Source: Melastoma dodecandrum (taxonomy: Eukaryota; Streptophyta; Magnoliopsida; Myrtales; Melastomataceae). Taken from it: a stretch of 64,000 bases of DNA. The first letter of the stretch is position 1, and each line of letters starts with the position of its first letter. Position numbers and translations under genes: made by a program. Below, one piece after another: positions 1 to 11,560 of this stretch. The stretch covers positions 1,364,001 through 1,428,000 of the forward strand of contig JARUPY010000605.1 in NCBI GenBank assembly GCA_029817715.1. The letters run 5' to 3'. Under the pieces are notes generated by a model that saw nothing but the letters and a program-made list of their open reading frames with translations, was not told the DNA's origin and did no database searches.

Positions 1-159
1 GCTGCTTCTCATCAGATGATGCTGATCCCAGGATGTTGGGTAAACTAAAACCATGTACTCTTAATTAATGTCCCCGAAACTTGATGTAGCAAAGTCAACG
101 TCGTCAATCACTGTAATCCTAAGATCTGGCTAATAATATGCCACTTCCAGTTCGGTCAG

Positions 160-300
160 CGTAAACCTAAACCCGTCGTCAACGTAAACCTAAACCCGTC
201 TCCAGGCCGATGATTCAAGGGCCCAATTAGACATGGCCCAATAATAAAGCCCATTTGAAACCTGAAGCCCGAACCCTAATTATCTGGGGTGGCACGTGCG
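160..300 (+). promoter_or_regulatory. Probable promoter elements of the SKP1-like gene
   Basis: A 17-bp stretch containing AAACCTAAACCC occurs twice, at 161-177 and 184-200, and resembles plant telo-box sequence. It is followed by GGCCCA at about 220 and 235 and GCCCA at about 250, which resemble site II (TGGGCY) elements, and by a CACGTG G-box core at 293-298. Site II plus telo-box combinations are known from promoters of plant housekeeping and proliferation genes. The position about 1 kb before the SKP1-like start codon, ahead of a probable leader intron, fits a promoter. No transcription start was determined. Confidence 0.4.
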
Positions 301-1230
301 AGAGCGGTTTGCCAACATCGGCGGTCACACGTGCGAAGAAGAAGGGGGGGGTGGGGGTGCAGCTTTGCCCAGGACAGGAATTGAATCCCACCACGCCGAA
401 CGGGAGGAGGAAACCGAGGAAGAGATTTGGTTTCTGATTGAGAAAGGGGAAGCAGCCGCCGCCGGACGAGGCAACTCTGAGCTGGCCACCGCTCTCACAA
501 TCAGTTCAATCGACCGTCAAATGTAAACGAAATGCTCCTCGTTACCCTCCTGTTCTGAGCTGCCGTCCATTTCAGCGTTTCGTGCTTGGATTCCGTTTTT
601 TTCAATTGGTTATTGGTGGTAATTGCATGGATTTTAGCTCTTGTTAGTCTCGTGGATGTGTTCGCTGGGTGTTGTGTGATTGATTTTGACGAGGGTATTT
701 CGAGTTGTTATCAGATTAGATTAAATAGTTTGTCCCAATTTGTGTTTATCATAACAATGGTTTAGTTATTGACTGGAATGATTCTTTTTTTGTTTAATTT
801 ACATAAAAATTTATTCAATTGGAATCTTCACCTTTGCATAATGTTAATAGAATCTCAAAGTCATTATATGCTCATGGGAGAATTATAAGGCGCTTTTTTG
901 GAATTTTCCGAAGGTTTGATTAGTGGTTTGATGATTTTTTGTGTTGGAGTTTCTAAGCCTGTTATGTGGTGGTGACAGGTCTTTCTTGTGATGCAACCAT
1001 GATTACCCCTCTCACCAGTTTTCATGTCTTTTCCGTTATTTGGTAACAGGTATTGGGGAACATATTTGTAGGATGGTAATATCCGGGTTAAGGGACTCAA
1101 GGTGACTGGGGACAACATCTGCTAACTGCTAAGATCGAGTGTCGTAGTTTTCTCGTGGCAATAAAGTTATCTTTTCTTTCATTGCCCCGGATTTGCTCGC
1201 GAAGATAAATCAGGACTCTTTCCTTTCCAA
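301..1230 (+). other. 5' leader region of the SKP1-like gene
   Basis: I see no convincing coding sequence here. The stretch up to about 530 is GC-richer and the rest is T-rich, like a 5' UTR exon followed by a leader intron. Short open frames are present but show no recognisable domain. The main start codon lies at 1231. Confidence 0.4.
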
Positions 1231-3454
1231 ATGTCAGAAGGTTCTATGGCTGTCATTAAATCTGAGGTATGTAACATTTTCCCCGGATTCACTCCCGAAG
1301 ATTTTAGCATTATGTTCTAATCAGACAGGGCAGCATTGAGTCTGTTCTTTGTTGCAACATGTGTTTGAACTTGGACAGCAAGTACTCGTCCTTCAAAACG
1401 AGTAGTTCTTCTGATATCGATTCATTTTTTTCCACCTGTGTTACTTTTTTTCTTTACTTATCGGTCCACGGGATATGCAGATGAAGTCTTATATCTGGCT
1501 CCAAACGTCTGATGGATCAGTCCAACCAGTTGAAGAAGAAGTTGCCATGTTTTGCCCCATGATTTGCCGTGAAGTACTTCAAACTGAAATGGGATTTTCC
1601 AAAAATTATGCTATAGTGCTTCCTCAACGTGTAACTCCTCCAATCCTGGGATTAGTTCTTGACTATTGTCGGTTTCATCAGGTGCCAGGACGCTCTAATA
1701 AGGTACGCCTCCTCCCCTTTATGGGTCCTTTATTATGGGAGGGTGTGGCGAAATTTTTTTTCAGATGGTGAGACTACTCTTCGCTGTGAACATATGAATT
1801 GTTTTGGTTCTGATTTTTAGGAACGCAAGATATTTGATGAGAAATTCATTCGGATGGACACAAAGAAGCTCTGTGAGCTGACATCTGCTGCTGACAGTCT
1901 CCAGTTGAAGCCCTTGGTGGATTTAACTAGCAGAGCTCTTGCTCGTATCATCGAGGGAAAAACTCCCGAGGAAATTCGAGAGACATTTCATTTGCCAGAT
2001 GACCTGACTGAGGTTTGTGATTTTAATGTATAGCCTGTGAGACGTCATTTTTAGAAGCCTTTGTGGGTTACGCTGGAGATTGTTGTCCTCAGGAAGAGAA
2101 ATTAGAGCCTTTGAGGAATATCACCGATGACCCTCGTATTCGGCTCTTGAACCGACTATATGCAAGAAAGCGGAAAGAATTGATAGAACAAAAAAAGTTG
2201 AAGGTATGTTCTGTCATGAATGTTTCAACTGTTTGAAATGAATTCAACCATTGCCCAGGTTACTGAACTACCAGATTTGATAGGTCTATGTTTTATTTGC
2301 TTGATCATCGGTGTTGATCAGCTTGTGTGGAAATTGCAGAATGTGGAGATTGAGGAGGAACGTGTGGACGAGCGTTCTGTTGATGATCTCCTGTCATTTA
2401 TAAATGGTGGAGGTAGTTAAAGCAAAATCTAGTTGATAAAAGATGCGTTAGTTGGATCCTGTTAGTGTGCAATGACTTAACGTCGTGGTTAATCTGGTCA
2501 GTGTGCAATCATGAATTCCTCTTTCTGCTAAATACCTGAGCTCACAACCTTGAAATGCTCTACAGATGTGAAGGGAGTGGCGCCTGGTAAACATAAGAAG
2601 AAAAACCGGAGGAGGAAAGACCAGATTTCTTCCAATAAAGTGAATGGGGTACATTGTAAGGTCGGTCTAGTCCTTATTTCCTGTGTAAATATGCTTCCTT
2701 ATAAAAAATGTTTCTTCTGTTATGTTCTGGGTAAAATAATATAATTAATGCCTTTTTATCAATTCCCTTTTCCTTTCAGGAGCAAGATGATTTGGCAACA
2801 TCTTGTTCGAATGGAGATTCTCATACTTCTGAGAAATCTGCTTTAGAAAAGGCCTTTAAAATGCATGATTCCAGCAGTGACACCTTGTCACCAAAACTGG
2901 ACTTTGATGATGCCGACATAGATGATGATTTGGATCCAGCAATGAAGGAAGAACTAGACAGGTGCAATTTTATTGCCCTCCCTGTTTCATGGCGAAGACT
3001 ACTCAATCTGATAACTTTTTTCTGACAAATGTGTTTAAAATTTGCCCTCTACCTGACTCAGTAAGGACAGAAAAGTGAAATTTTACAAGGGGCTAGGTGG
3101 TGTTGTTTCTCAGCGTAGATTGAGTGCAGAGTCGGGATAGTTTATTTTTGCAAAAGTACAGGTTCTCGACCATGACATTTTTCTTGGTTATTCCCGTCAT
3201 GTAGGGAGGTGGAGGACTTTGCCCGTAGATTAAACTCAGACTGGCCAGAGAGGATTCAAGAGATTATGTCCTCAGCCGAGAGAAAACATCTGCCAGTATC
3301 CATCACCGGAAACCATTCCAGTCAGCCTTGTATAAGTATGCCCTTTTTTATTCTGCCTGGCCCTATGTATGCCCTTTTCGATTCTGCCTGGCCTTGTATA
3401 AGTAATGTTAGCTAACATTTGGCCGCAACTCCTGCAGGCTTGGATCGGAGATAA
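1231..3454 (+). CDS. ASK21: SKP1-like protein 21 (ASK20/21 type)
   Basis: This is an SKP1 family subunit, expected to link F-box proteins to cullin in SCF ubiquitin ligases. I place nine exons at 1231-1266, 1481-1702, 1821-2012, 2093-2203, 2340-2412, 2566-2660, 2780-2961, 3205-3335 and 3438-3454. All have GT-AG borders and matching phases, giving 352 residues, close to the roughly 350 known for the ASK20/21 subgroup. Residues 13-75 form the SKP1 POZ fold (SYIWLQTSDG start). Residues 87-150 carry the helical dimerisation region. Unlike classical ASK1 proteins of about 160 residues, this one has a long C-terminal extension with a Lys/Arg-rich patch (KHKKKNRRRK), an acidic stretch and a terminal LDRR. 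The start is chosen because the 12-residue first exon splices in phase to the conserved domain. The gene converges with the kinesin gene downstream. I am confident of the family; orthology to one Arabidopsis copy is not resolved. Confidence 0.9.
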
Positions 3455-4079
3455 TTGTGTGATGATCCAAGAAGCAAAAATGCTGCCTTCAATTCACAAT
3501 CTCCGTTTTTCTCCTTGTGGATCTTGTGATTGGGAGTGAGTATGAGTAGTAGGATCGAGACACCTGTGTACTGTACCATCATCTCTCGAGCTTGTCTTGT
3601 GAGATTGGAAGGAGCCACAGTTTCCGGGGAAGACGGAAGTTGATAGGAGAAAAATCAAGCAAAAAGCCTGTAATTGTTCCCCTTTTCCGATCATTTGTCC
3701 TTCTTAAATGTTAAATGTATTTGTCACTGCCGTGCTCAGTTAGATTGAGAAATTTTTCCTTAGGGGGGTTGTAATGTCTTCTTACTTTAAATACAACTGT
3801 AGAAAATTTTGTTGTTTCTCTGTGTCGTACGATTAGTTACGTCCAGTAAATGGAATTTGGTCAATCAGGATACAATCATTGGCAAGTGATGGAATTAGTT
3901 TCTAGTATTTCGATTTTTTAAACTGGAAATGTTCAAATCAATAAAGTGTGTTCATTGGCAACCAAATCAAAGGCACGTTCTTACAATTTCCAGGATACAA
4001 TCATTACGATGGAGAAAGGTTTAGCTGTAGATGGGAATACTACATCAAGTTGTGAAGAGGGCAACATCTCCGAACGCCT
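3455..4079. other. Convergent intergenic region (3' UTRs)
   Basis: This lies between the tail-to-tail ends of the SKP1-like and kinesin genes. It probably holds both 3' UTRs. I see no further gene or repeat. Confidence 0.5.
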
Positions 4080-7000
4080 TCACTTGATTGCGAGCATCTT
4101 CTTGATCTGCTTCGCAGAAAGCCCGACATTTTTCAAGTCATCCAGCTGCCACGGAAGGAGTTGTTAATTTCAAAGAAACGACGGGCACAAAACAGTAGAT
4201 TGTAATAAAAATGAAATGACGTGAACAAATGGGAGGACATACTTGTTTAAAGGGCTCTGGAGATGTTTCACGAAGTGCCAGAATGCGGGAGGCTCTCTTC
4301 TCTCCAATTCCCTGGAGAAGAGACGAGCCAAGTTTAGCCCTTGTTGGATTTGTTAAATTGCCAAGACCAGGGAACAGTTCTTTACCTTCAATCCTTTAAG
4401 CTCTTCCCTAAAAAATGGAATTGAGAGTAACAATAATTAGGAATCAATCAAAAGTGTTACATGAGATTATGCTGAAGCAATCTTTTGATGACGTGTCTCA
4501 AACAAAGTGCTTAAAAGTAATGTTTCTTTCAGTAAATAACCAAAATCCTCTCTAGAACAGAAAACAGAATGCTTTAGATGGAACGACTCACTTGCTGGCA
4601 CTGTTTATAAACCTCAGGTATTCTTGAGCAAGAGAATTCTGCATAACAAAGCAAAACCTTTTAAGCAATATACACCAATAAGTCGACTTGGAGGATGGAC
4701 GTATCGAATGATGGATGACAACCTTGGTTTCCGGGTAGCAGGTTCGAGAAGCAAGTAATGGACTCTGGACCAGAAATAGGTTTTGTCTTTCATTTTGTTC
4801 TGTTGTCGTATCTCTGGTAGGAGTCTGAGGCTCAAAACCTTCTAGGGGCACCTCATCATTGCAGAGAATGGATGGAGTTGAGTAATACAAATTCTTTAAA
4901 TTATTCGACAACTCTTGGAGTTGTACGCTCAACAATGGGGAGCCATCCTCCTTGATTGACACATCATAATTTTCTTTATCTAAGTTGTTCTCTGTACATA
5001 TGAAAACTAAGTCACCAATCAGAATACTTAAGATATGAAAGATGACGCTGACAACATCAAATCCAGCAGGTACTGAAAGTGAAAGGTGCTTCATCAGTTA
5101 CCTGGACTAGCTGTTAGTTCCTCTAAACACCCTGCATTGAATGGAAGATTCTCCTGCAACAATAGATGGATCACACTATTAAGACACAATGGATCACTAC
5201 TGGTGTAGCTGCACAAGAATACGTCTAATAACTTGAAATTAGATCTTACCGTATCTTTGGGTTCATTTTTCGTTTCATCAGTTATCTCCACATTTGAACT
5301 CTCCTGCATGATCATCAAAACCTTTATATGCTAGTAATAACAATACACAGAACCCATGGAATGAGCCGTCTTTCTAAACTTTATCCCTAGGGAGGAAAAG
5401 GCAACCTTTTCTGGAATTATGTCTTCTACTGTCGATTCAGCAGTTATGGTGAGGCTTTCCTGCATAAAGGATTCTTCAGTCAAACACAACCCTAATTTAG
5501 TAAAAAAATCACATATAAAATTAGAACAAAATCAAACCATATACGTCACTAAGAATTATAAGTTTCAACGAAAAACAGACTTTCAATCCTTATTAATAAT
5601 GACTAAAGTTTTGTATACTTCTAGTCAAAGCTGATGTTACTGGTTACACTACTTTAAAGAACAATGTTAAGTGTCACGAGCATGTTACCTCTATAATCTG
5701 ATTAATCTGGCTATCATCATTGAAGAGTTTCCTTCGCATCAAAAACCAAGAACTGTAAATCATCATCTACAATTAACATTGAAAATGAAATATATTTAAA
5801 ACCACTTAACTTACTTTCCTGTTAATGCAGATGATGAAGCTTTGCTGCTGCTTTTTTGAAGAAAATGCATCCGGTTGCTGAGTCGCTTTTGAGTAGAATA
5901 AGACCTACTCTGAGGTAGTTGGCTCTTGCATGAGAATGCTGTGGATCTTCTCCTACTCTTCGATTTCATGGAGGAATCTCCAATGAACTGCTGAACTGAA
6001 CAAGTCTCTGATGCTATCTTTGCCATGTAAATCGAATCTTGGCAGAATGCATTCTACTTGTCAATGAGAAAGCATCTTAGAAAATTTCTCAGTTACACAA
6101 TAGCCAAAAGTTACGGATGGAAGACTTCACATTTACATGTGGATCTTACCAAGCAAGCGACAATTAAGACTTTGTTTGAGCCTTTTAGGGATTCTTGTAA
6201 CATACGAGTGACTTTGCTTTCTCGAAAGGGCACATAGATATCGTTTCCATTTAAGGCACGAACAACTTTGTGCAAGGCGTATATGGCCTTGTTCGTTCTA
6301 TTGGTTTCAGCAAATCTTAGTCCACCGTTGCTCTCCCTCCTGCCGTCCTCATACCCTAATAAAGACAAGAGTCAAAAGAGAGTCAACAGACTGATAGAAT
6401 TGCTAATGCATATGCCAGAGGAAGGTCTAAAGTTGAGAACCTGCAAGGTCAAGAAAATTCATCTTGCCAGCAAGAGGAGCTTTGGAGCTTTGCGTGGATG
6501 ATGTCACATGTATTATTAAGCCTTTGTGGCTTCTTCTAGGAAGCTCATTCCCCACTTTACTGGCTGATTTGCAAATGTTGCGATTCCCGGTGACGTATAA
6601 CTTTTGAAACTCGGAGACAGAATTCACAGCCACCTGATGAGGAAAAGGAAAGATGCCAGGAATAAAATTACCACGACAATCACATTTTAAGCTTTGGTTT
6701 GTCGCTCAAGGACTTACTTGTGAAAGGCCTTTAAGTTTGATACTTCCTTTTGCATCCTCGAGAACTGAGACAGGTTTCTTTCCCGGATTCAAGAGGTCAC
6801 GAATATCCTCTTGATGAACTTCATAAACAGATACCGACACAGAACTCCCCGTCAATTCGGACCTTTTCATAATCTCGCCCATGGCTAGAACAGCAAGGCC
6901 AGGTGTCTCTTCCGATCCCTTCATTCAAGAATTTTAAACAGTAAGCAAGCTCGTCACTAAGGATTCATCGACCACATGGTGGACTCAAAACTGAATTTCG

Positions 7001-7460
7001 CAACATCACCTGTATAGTGTAAGTCTTTCCACTGCCACGCGCCCCGTACGCAATGGTAGTGACACTTCGCCCCAAGAAAACTCCCGAAAGGAAAGGCTCG
7101 ATCTCTTTCGAGAAAACAACGGAATTGTCCTCCTCGGGCTCATAACAGCAATCCACCCGATAGGACTCTTGGTGGCTGCAAATGCAACGGCCACAGGGGC
7201 CAATAAAAACCCTTTATAGGCACAACATCTCAAATCTAAACCAAGATCCAGCCTCACAATACAGTCAAAGAATCCGCCACGCAACAATTCAGAAGATAAA
7301 AGTGAGAGAAAGGAAAGAACCTGGAGGATTGGCCTGCAAAGGACAGGAAAACACCCCCGGAGGAATCGCCTGGGGGCCTGCTGACCGAGATGGAGTTCTC
7401 CGGAGCGCTCTTGATTTTGGCTATCACCCGCACTCTACGGCCATTCTCGATCAGAGCCAT
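4080..7460 (-). CDS. KIN-10: Kinesin-like protein of the KIN-10 family (KIN-10B/C type)
   Basis: A microtubule motor related to KIF22/Kid chromokinesins. Fifteen exons are placed in transcript order: 7321-7460, 7010-7175, 6718-6918, 6441-6633, 6150-6355, 5815-6053, 5689-5752, 5406-5459, 5250-5303, 5102-5153, 4723-4991, 4592-4638, 4386-4407, 4243-4311 and 4080-4145. All phases agree, giving 613 residues. The motor domain occupies about residues 8-310. The P-loop is GARGSGKT at 91-98, where most kinesins have GQTGSGKT. Switch I reads PRRSH at 201-205 instead of SSRSH. Switch II is DLAGYED at 231-237, as typical of KIN-10. The C-terminus, about 566-613, is a tandem helix-hairpin-helix with GIGEKRA and NVGLSAKQ, the DNA-binding-like module known from KIF22. 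This suggests a role on chromosomes or the spindle, which is inference. The promoter side has site II elements near 7735-7768. The gene looks intact. Confidence 0.88.
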
Positions 7461-7533
7461 ACAGCAGAGAGCCCCGAATTTCAGCGAGACGACTGGAATC
7501 GGAGGCGGTGAAACAACAAGGAGACACGATTTT

Positions 7534-7551
7534 GAGGTGGTGGTGGTGGTG
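7534..7551. repeat. GGT trinucleotide repeat
   Basis: A short run of GGT/GTG units lies just upstream of the kinesin start codon, in its probable 5' UTR. Such repeats are common in plant leaders. Confidence 0.6.
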
Positions 7552-7734
7552 GCGATTAGCGGAAGCAGGAGCCGTTGGTGGGGATATATCCGTAAAGAGA
7601 GGATTTTTATACCAAATACATGAATAATTAATTCCTTGCGTTGAAGTCAGTGGGGTTGGCGCCCCCCCTCCGCATTTCAAAAAAATCTATGGAACTCGGA
7701 TGGCGTCCCCAGAAAGCTTTCCTCGGGGTTAGGT

Positions 7735-7768
7735 TGGGCCTAATGGGCTCACATGCAATTGGGCCCAT
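7735..7768 (-). promoter_or_regulatory. Cluster of site II (TGGGCY) elements upstream of the kinesin
   Basis: TGGGCC at 7735, TGGGCT at 7744 and the palindrome TGGGCCCA at 7761-7768 occur within 34 bp, about 280-310 bp before the kinesin start codon. Site II elements are bound by TCP factors and are enriched in promoters of genes used in dividing cells, which suits a mitotic kinesin. The motifs are seen directly; the function is inferred. Confidence 0.45.
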
Positions 7769-9058
7769 CATAGGCCTACAGGTATCTGCCTTTGTTGCTC
7801 TTCCTGGCTAGTTCACTTGAGGGCAATTTGCGCTTCAAATCACGCAAGTGAAGCCCTGGCCAAGGCACTCAGGCGATATCATGACAAAACCCAAGTTCGT
7901 TTGCTCCTCTGGTGTCGGACGAGCTCGATGCGACAAAAATAACGATCTGCGAAGGTTGAAGATGTTAGTGATTGTGCAGATATGGCGATAAAGCAGCCGG
8001 ACACGGGCCTTTTAGAAGAGAAAGTTATTGAAATTTTTGATGTTGCTGCCATTCAATAACCATTTTCTAAATTTGTGTGTACCATTTGATCTATGGGTTA
8101 AGTAATCCATTGACTATCCCTTTAATGGACGCCAATGCCAAGAAAGCTTAATTAATAAGGCTGCTCTCTAGCTCTACTTGTCATGGAGACTTATGGGCTT
8201 TTATTTTACGGCTCGCAATTAATTTACCAACGGTCAAGATGGGCCAGGCCCATTGATCAATAAGAGTATATTGTAGGCCTAATCGTATTTTGGTGTGCCC
8301 CTAATTATTACCTAAAACATAATCTTTTCACTCCTGTCCTATTTAATCACAGACACGTGTATGTGTGTGTGTGTGTTTTATTTTCCATTTACTCGTTAGG
8401 AAGAACTTCTGCGGAGGTCATTGACTTTGCATAATTTGTTTATAAAAGAAAAAGGCATGCGATATACACTCAAAGTGGGCCGCGTATAATTTGCATAATA
8501 AACGGGAACACCAAAGGAAAAGAATGCGACACGTGATGAGTTTTAGATCTCACTTCACTTTCCGGCCTGCCTAACGAAGTTTGTAAGTAAATATTTCACG
8601 CGCTGTCATTTTTTTTTTTTTTGTCGCCATTTCTTTTAATTTTCTCGCGTGAAAAATATGATCCCATCAAATTTCGCTGTTGAAACAATTCAAGTTGTAA
8701 GTGAACAAATGGATGACATGCATGGGATCGACTCTGTTGTCTTTCAAAATAATTTAACGTAATTATCACATGAACCTTATGCTTTTATTTAAAAATTATG
8801 ATTTTAAGATATTATCTAAGACTTGGTTTATATTATACAATTTAAACAAAATTTTCTGAAATTATGTTAATAATATGGCAAAGAGGGATAAAATCATTTG
8901 TTGATGGGTTATATTTCTATCCCAGTTTAAATGTTCTCGTTAGGCATCTGGAAGATGGGGAATTCGTTCTTTGCTAAACGTTAATCGATGAGAGGAACGA
9001 AAAATTTATGCTAGATTGCTTATAGCATTACAACACCACATGCTATCTTATACAGCCA

Positions 9059-11416
9059 TTACAGAGGTTTTACAATCAGGGGCAAGCCCTGGGATGGCCT
9101 AAGGGAAAGCAGAATCGAAGGGGAATGGCGGTAATTCTGCGACAAGGAGAAGGAAAACCTAGAAAGGAGTAGGGTCAGGACAACCTTGTACTCCATCGCG
9201 GACAGGTTCTTGCCTATGCACATCCTCCCCCCGAACCCAAACGGCAAAAACCCCATCTTGTGCTTGCATCCACCGTGCAACGGGTCGTCCCTAAACCGTT
9301 CCGGCCTGAACTCGTTCACGTCATCGCCCCACAGGCTTGGGTCGTGGTTCATCGACACGATGTCGATCCACATGTTCGTCCCTGCAGGGACCACCGTCTC
9401 CTCATTAACTCTCATGTCCTCTCGGATCTGCCTCTGAACGTTGGGCGCGGGGCTGTAGAGGCGTAGCACCTCGTTCCACACCCAGTTCATCTGCAAATTA
9501 GGAAGACGAGAATTAGGGGATGCACTGAACTTAGTTGACGTATGTTGACCCTCGTGGGTTGCATGGGCCTTATCTGTAAACGCGAAGCATACGCTGACAA
9601 CTGGAACTTTATATATACATCCTATGCATATATCTTTCACACGGTCAAACGCGCCTAGCCTACGCTAATCCCAGCATCATTCTCCACCCCTGAAGAGGTC
9701 TTGAATTTTCGTCCGGTTGTTGGACTTTAACTGGTCCCCTACCCGAAAGGAGATACTGAAAGAGAACGACTTCTTTTGCTCATTTTCTAAAAATAGAAAG
9801 GGACAGTTTTAGGAAAAAAAAAATTGAAATATTTTCATTTAAAAAATAATTTCTCGTGAGGAAAACGTGAATTTCCTAGTTTGGGAGATGGACAGAAACA
9901 CTTGCATGAACTGATGAAAAGTAGGGAGTAGTAAATATGCATTTATTTGTGTTACCTTCTTTAGTCCAGCAAGCGAAGTGGCATCCAACTCCTTATCACC
10001 GATCACTTCCCTAATCTCTTCCCTGAGCTGTTCTTGCCATTCCGGATGCACGGCCAAAAGCAGCAACCCCCATGTCAACGCCAGCGCAGTCGTCTCATGG
10101 CCCCCGAAGAAGAACGTCTTGCACTCGTCCACCAGGTCCTTGGTCGATAAGGTCTTACCCGATCTCCCATCCCTGCAGTTGTCCTCGAGCAACAAGCCCA
10201 GAAGATCGTTCTGCTTGATCCCCGATGTGTCCTTCTTCCGCTCGTTTATTATCGACATCAGCAAGCCATCGATCTCCTTCCCGAGCTTGTTGGCCTCCAT
10301 GGTCGATGTGGCGCACAGGATCCTGCTGAAAGGCACGCCAACGTAACGGTTGGTTTTGAATAGGGTGACTTGCATGGCTCTCAGCTTCTCAAACACTTCC
10401 TTCCCATGCCCGTGATCGATTCCGAAGCTTGTCTTTCCTATGATCTCACTGGCGATCGACATGATTTCCCTCTCAATATCGAGTTCAGGGTTGCCGGCAT
10501 TTATCTGAGCCGTCCACTTTTCAAGCATCTGGGATGTGGACTCTACCATCAACCCTACCATTCTCTGTTGGACAAATGAAACGGAATTCCTTTTACCACA
10601 AAGAAGTCTATGATGATAAGCAAAAAGGAACTTAAATGATCAGCTCAAGTAATTTTGAGTAATTCTTTCAATCCCCCCTCTTTTGTGATGAAGAACTCCA
10701 AGAAACTCGTTGAACTACCGTGTAGGAGATATCATCTCCAAACAGCGGATAGCTTGAAGGGAAAGCCGCAGAGGTTTTTTGTGTCATGAAAGACGGATGA
10801 AGTTTACCCTTAAGTTGGCCGGAGAGAATGCTGGAGTTATGACATGACGATGATGAACCCATTCGTCACCCTCGGTCATCAACAGCCCTTTTCCGAACAT
10901 CGGTTCCCTGTCATGCTTGAAGACCGTAGGCTTTCCCCAGCTTTTCCCCATGACGCCGGACGATATTTGCCTCAGGAACTCAGGATCCGCAACATACAGG
11001 AATGGTTCTGTCCCCAGCCAATAGACGAAAACCTTCCCTGACACCAAACAGGAAAGAACGCAAACATTAGTTTTCCTGAAAGACGACCTCCATAAAATGA
11101 TAGTGGGATCGACTCACTCACCATGCAACTTCTGCCAGAAGGAAAAGTACGGGAAGACGGAGGGATGTATGTCGTGAGAAATTACACCCCGATCGCCAGC
11201 CTTCCTAATTGAGCCACAGCTCATCGCCACCCTTTTCATTTCGTTAATATTCCCCAGAGGGAAAACTGGAGAAGGGCCCTCCAACCCATTTTCCCTGAGC
11301 TTCCGGCTAGCCCGGATTGGAATAACCCAGCATCTAAGTATCACCACCCAGGCAAACGAAAGCAAGGAGGCGACGGCGGTAGCAGAAATAAGGAAACCGG
11401 AACGAGAACATTCCAT
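9059..11416 (-). CDS. CYP715A: Cytochrome P450, CYP715A type (CYP72 clan)
   Basis: An ER-anchored haem monooxygenase. Four exons at 11122-11416, 10808-11037, 9956-10564 and 9059-9490 give 521 residues with consistent phases. An N-terminal hydrophobic anchor spans about residues 7-28. The oxygen-binding I helix has GGHETT at 329-334, the ExxR pair is E385 and R388, PERF is at 441-444, and the haem loop PFGFGGRMCIG places the Cys ligand at 469. All signature residues are present, so the enzyme is probably active. The stretch with WLGTEPFLYVADPEF and the fourth exon beginning MNWVWNEVLR fit CYP715, a usually single-copy family of the CYP72 clan studied in flower development; its substrate is, to my knowledge, not settled. 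The ATG at 11416 is used because no in-frame ATG lies upstream in that frame. Family call 0.85; exact subfamily lower. Confidence 0.87.
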
Positions 11417-11544
11417 GTTTATATATCCTCTCGGGAAGATCAAAAGGAAGAGGGGACCGTGGTCGATCGCGGGCGTTCGTGCGTGCCGGAGGTTGATGGT
11501 GTTTTTAGGTTGAGAATGGAGATTTGGGGACTGGAGTTGGGGGG

Positions 11545-11552
11545 GTATTTAT
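11545..11552 (-). promoter_or_regulatory. Possible TATA box of the P450 gene
   Basis: On the minus strand ATAAATAC occurs about 130 bp before the P450 start codon, in an otherwise C/T-rich stretch. Position and sequence fit a TATA element; the transcription start is unknown. Confidence 0.35.
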
Positions 11553-11560
11553 GGGGAAAA

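Larger units (their letters stand above)
7461..9058. other. Intergenic region, kinesin promoter side and P450 3' flank
   Basis: No gene is visible. The part near 7461-7800 is the probable kinesin promoter and leader. A TG dinucleotide repeat occurs at about 8359-8376. Another TGGGCC/GGCCCA pair lies at about 8239-8253. The rest is AT-rich sequence without recognisable elements, and the portion near 9000-9058 is probably P450 3' UTR. Confidence 0.5.

Noticed and set aside
3336..3415. Read-through end of the SKP1-like protein to a stop at 3415
   Set aside because: A GT-AG intron at 3336-3437 gives the short LDRR ending typical of the subgroup, whereas the read-through is repetitive intron-like sequence.
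11417..11443. Nine-residue upstream extension of the P450
   Set aside because: The extension would begin at a TTG; the first in-frame ATG is at 11416.
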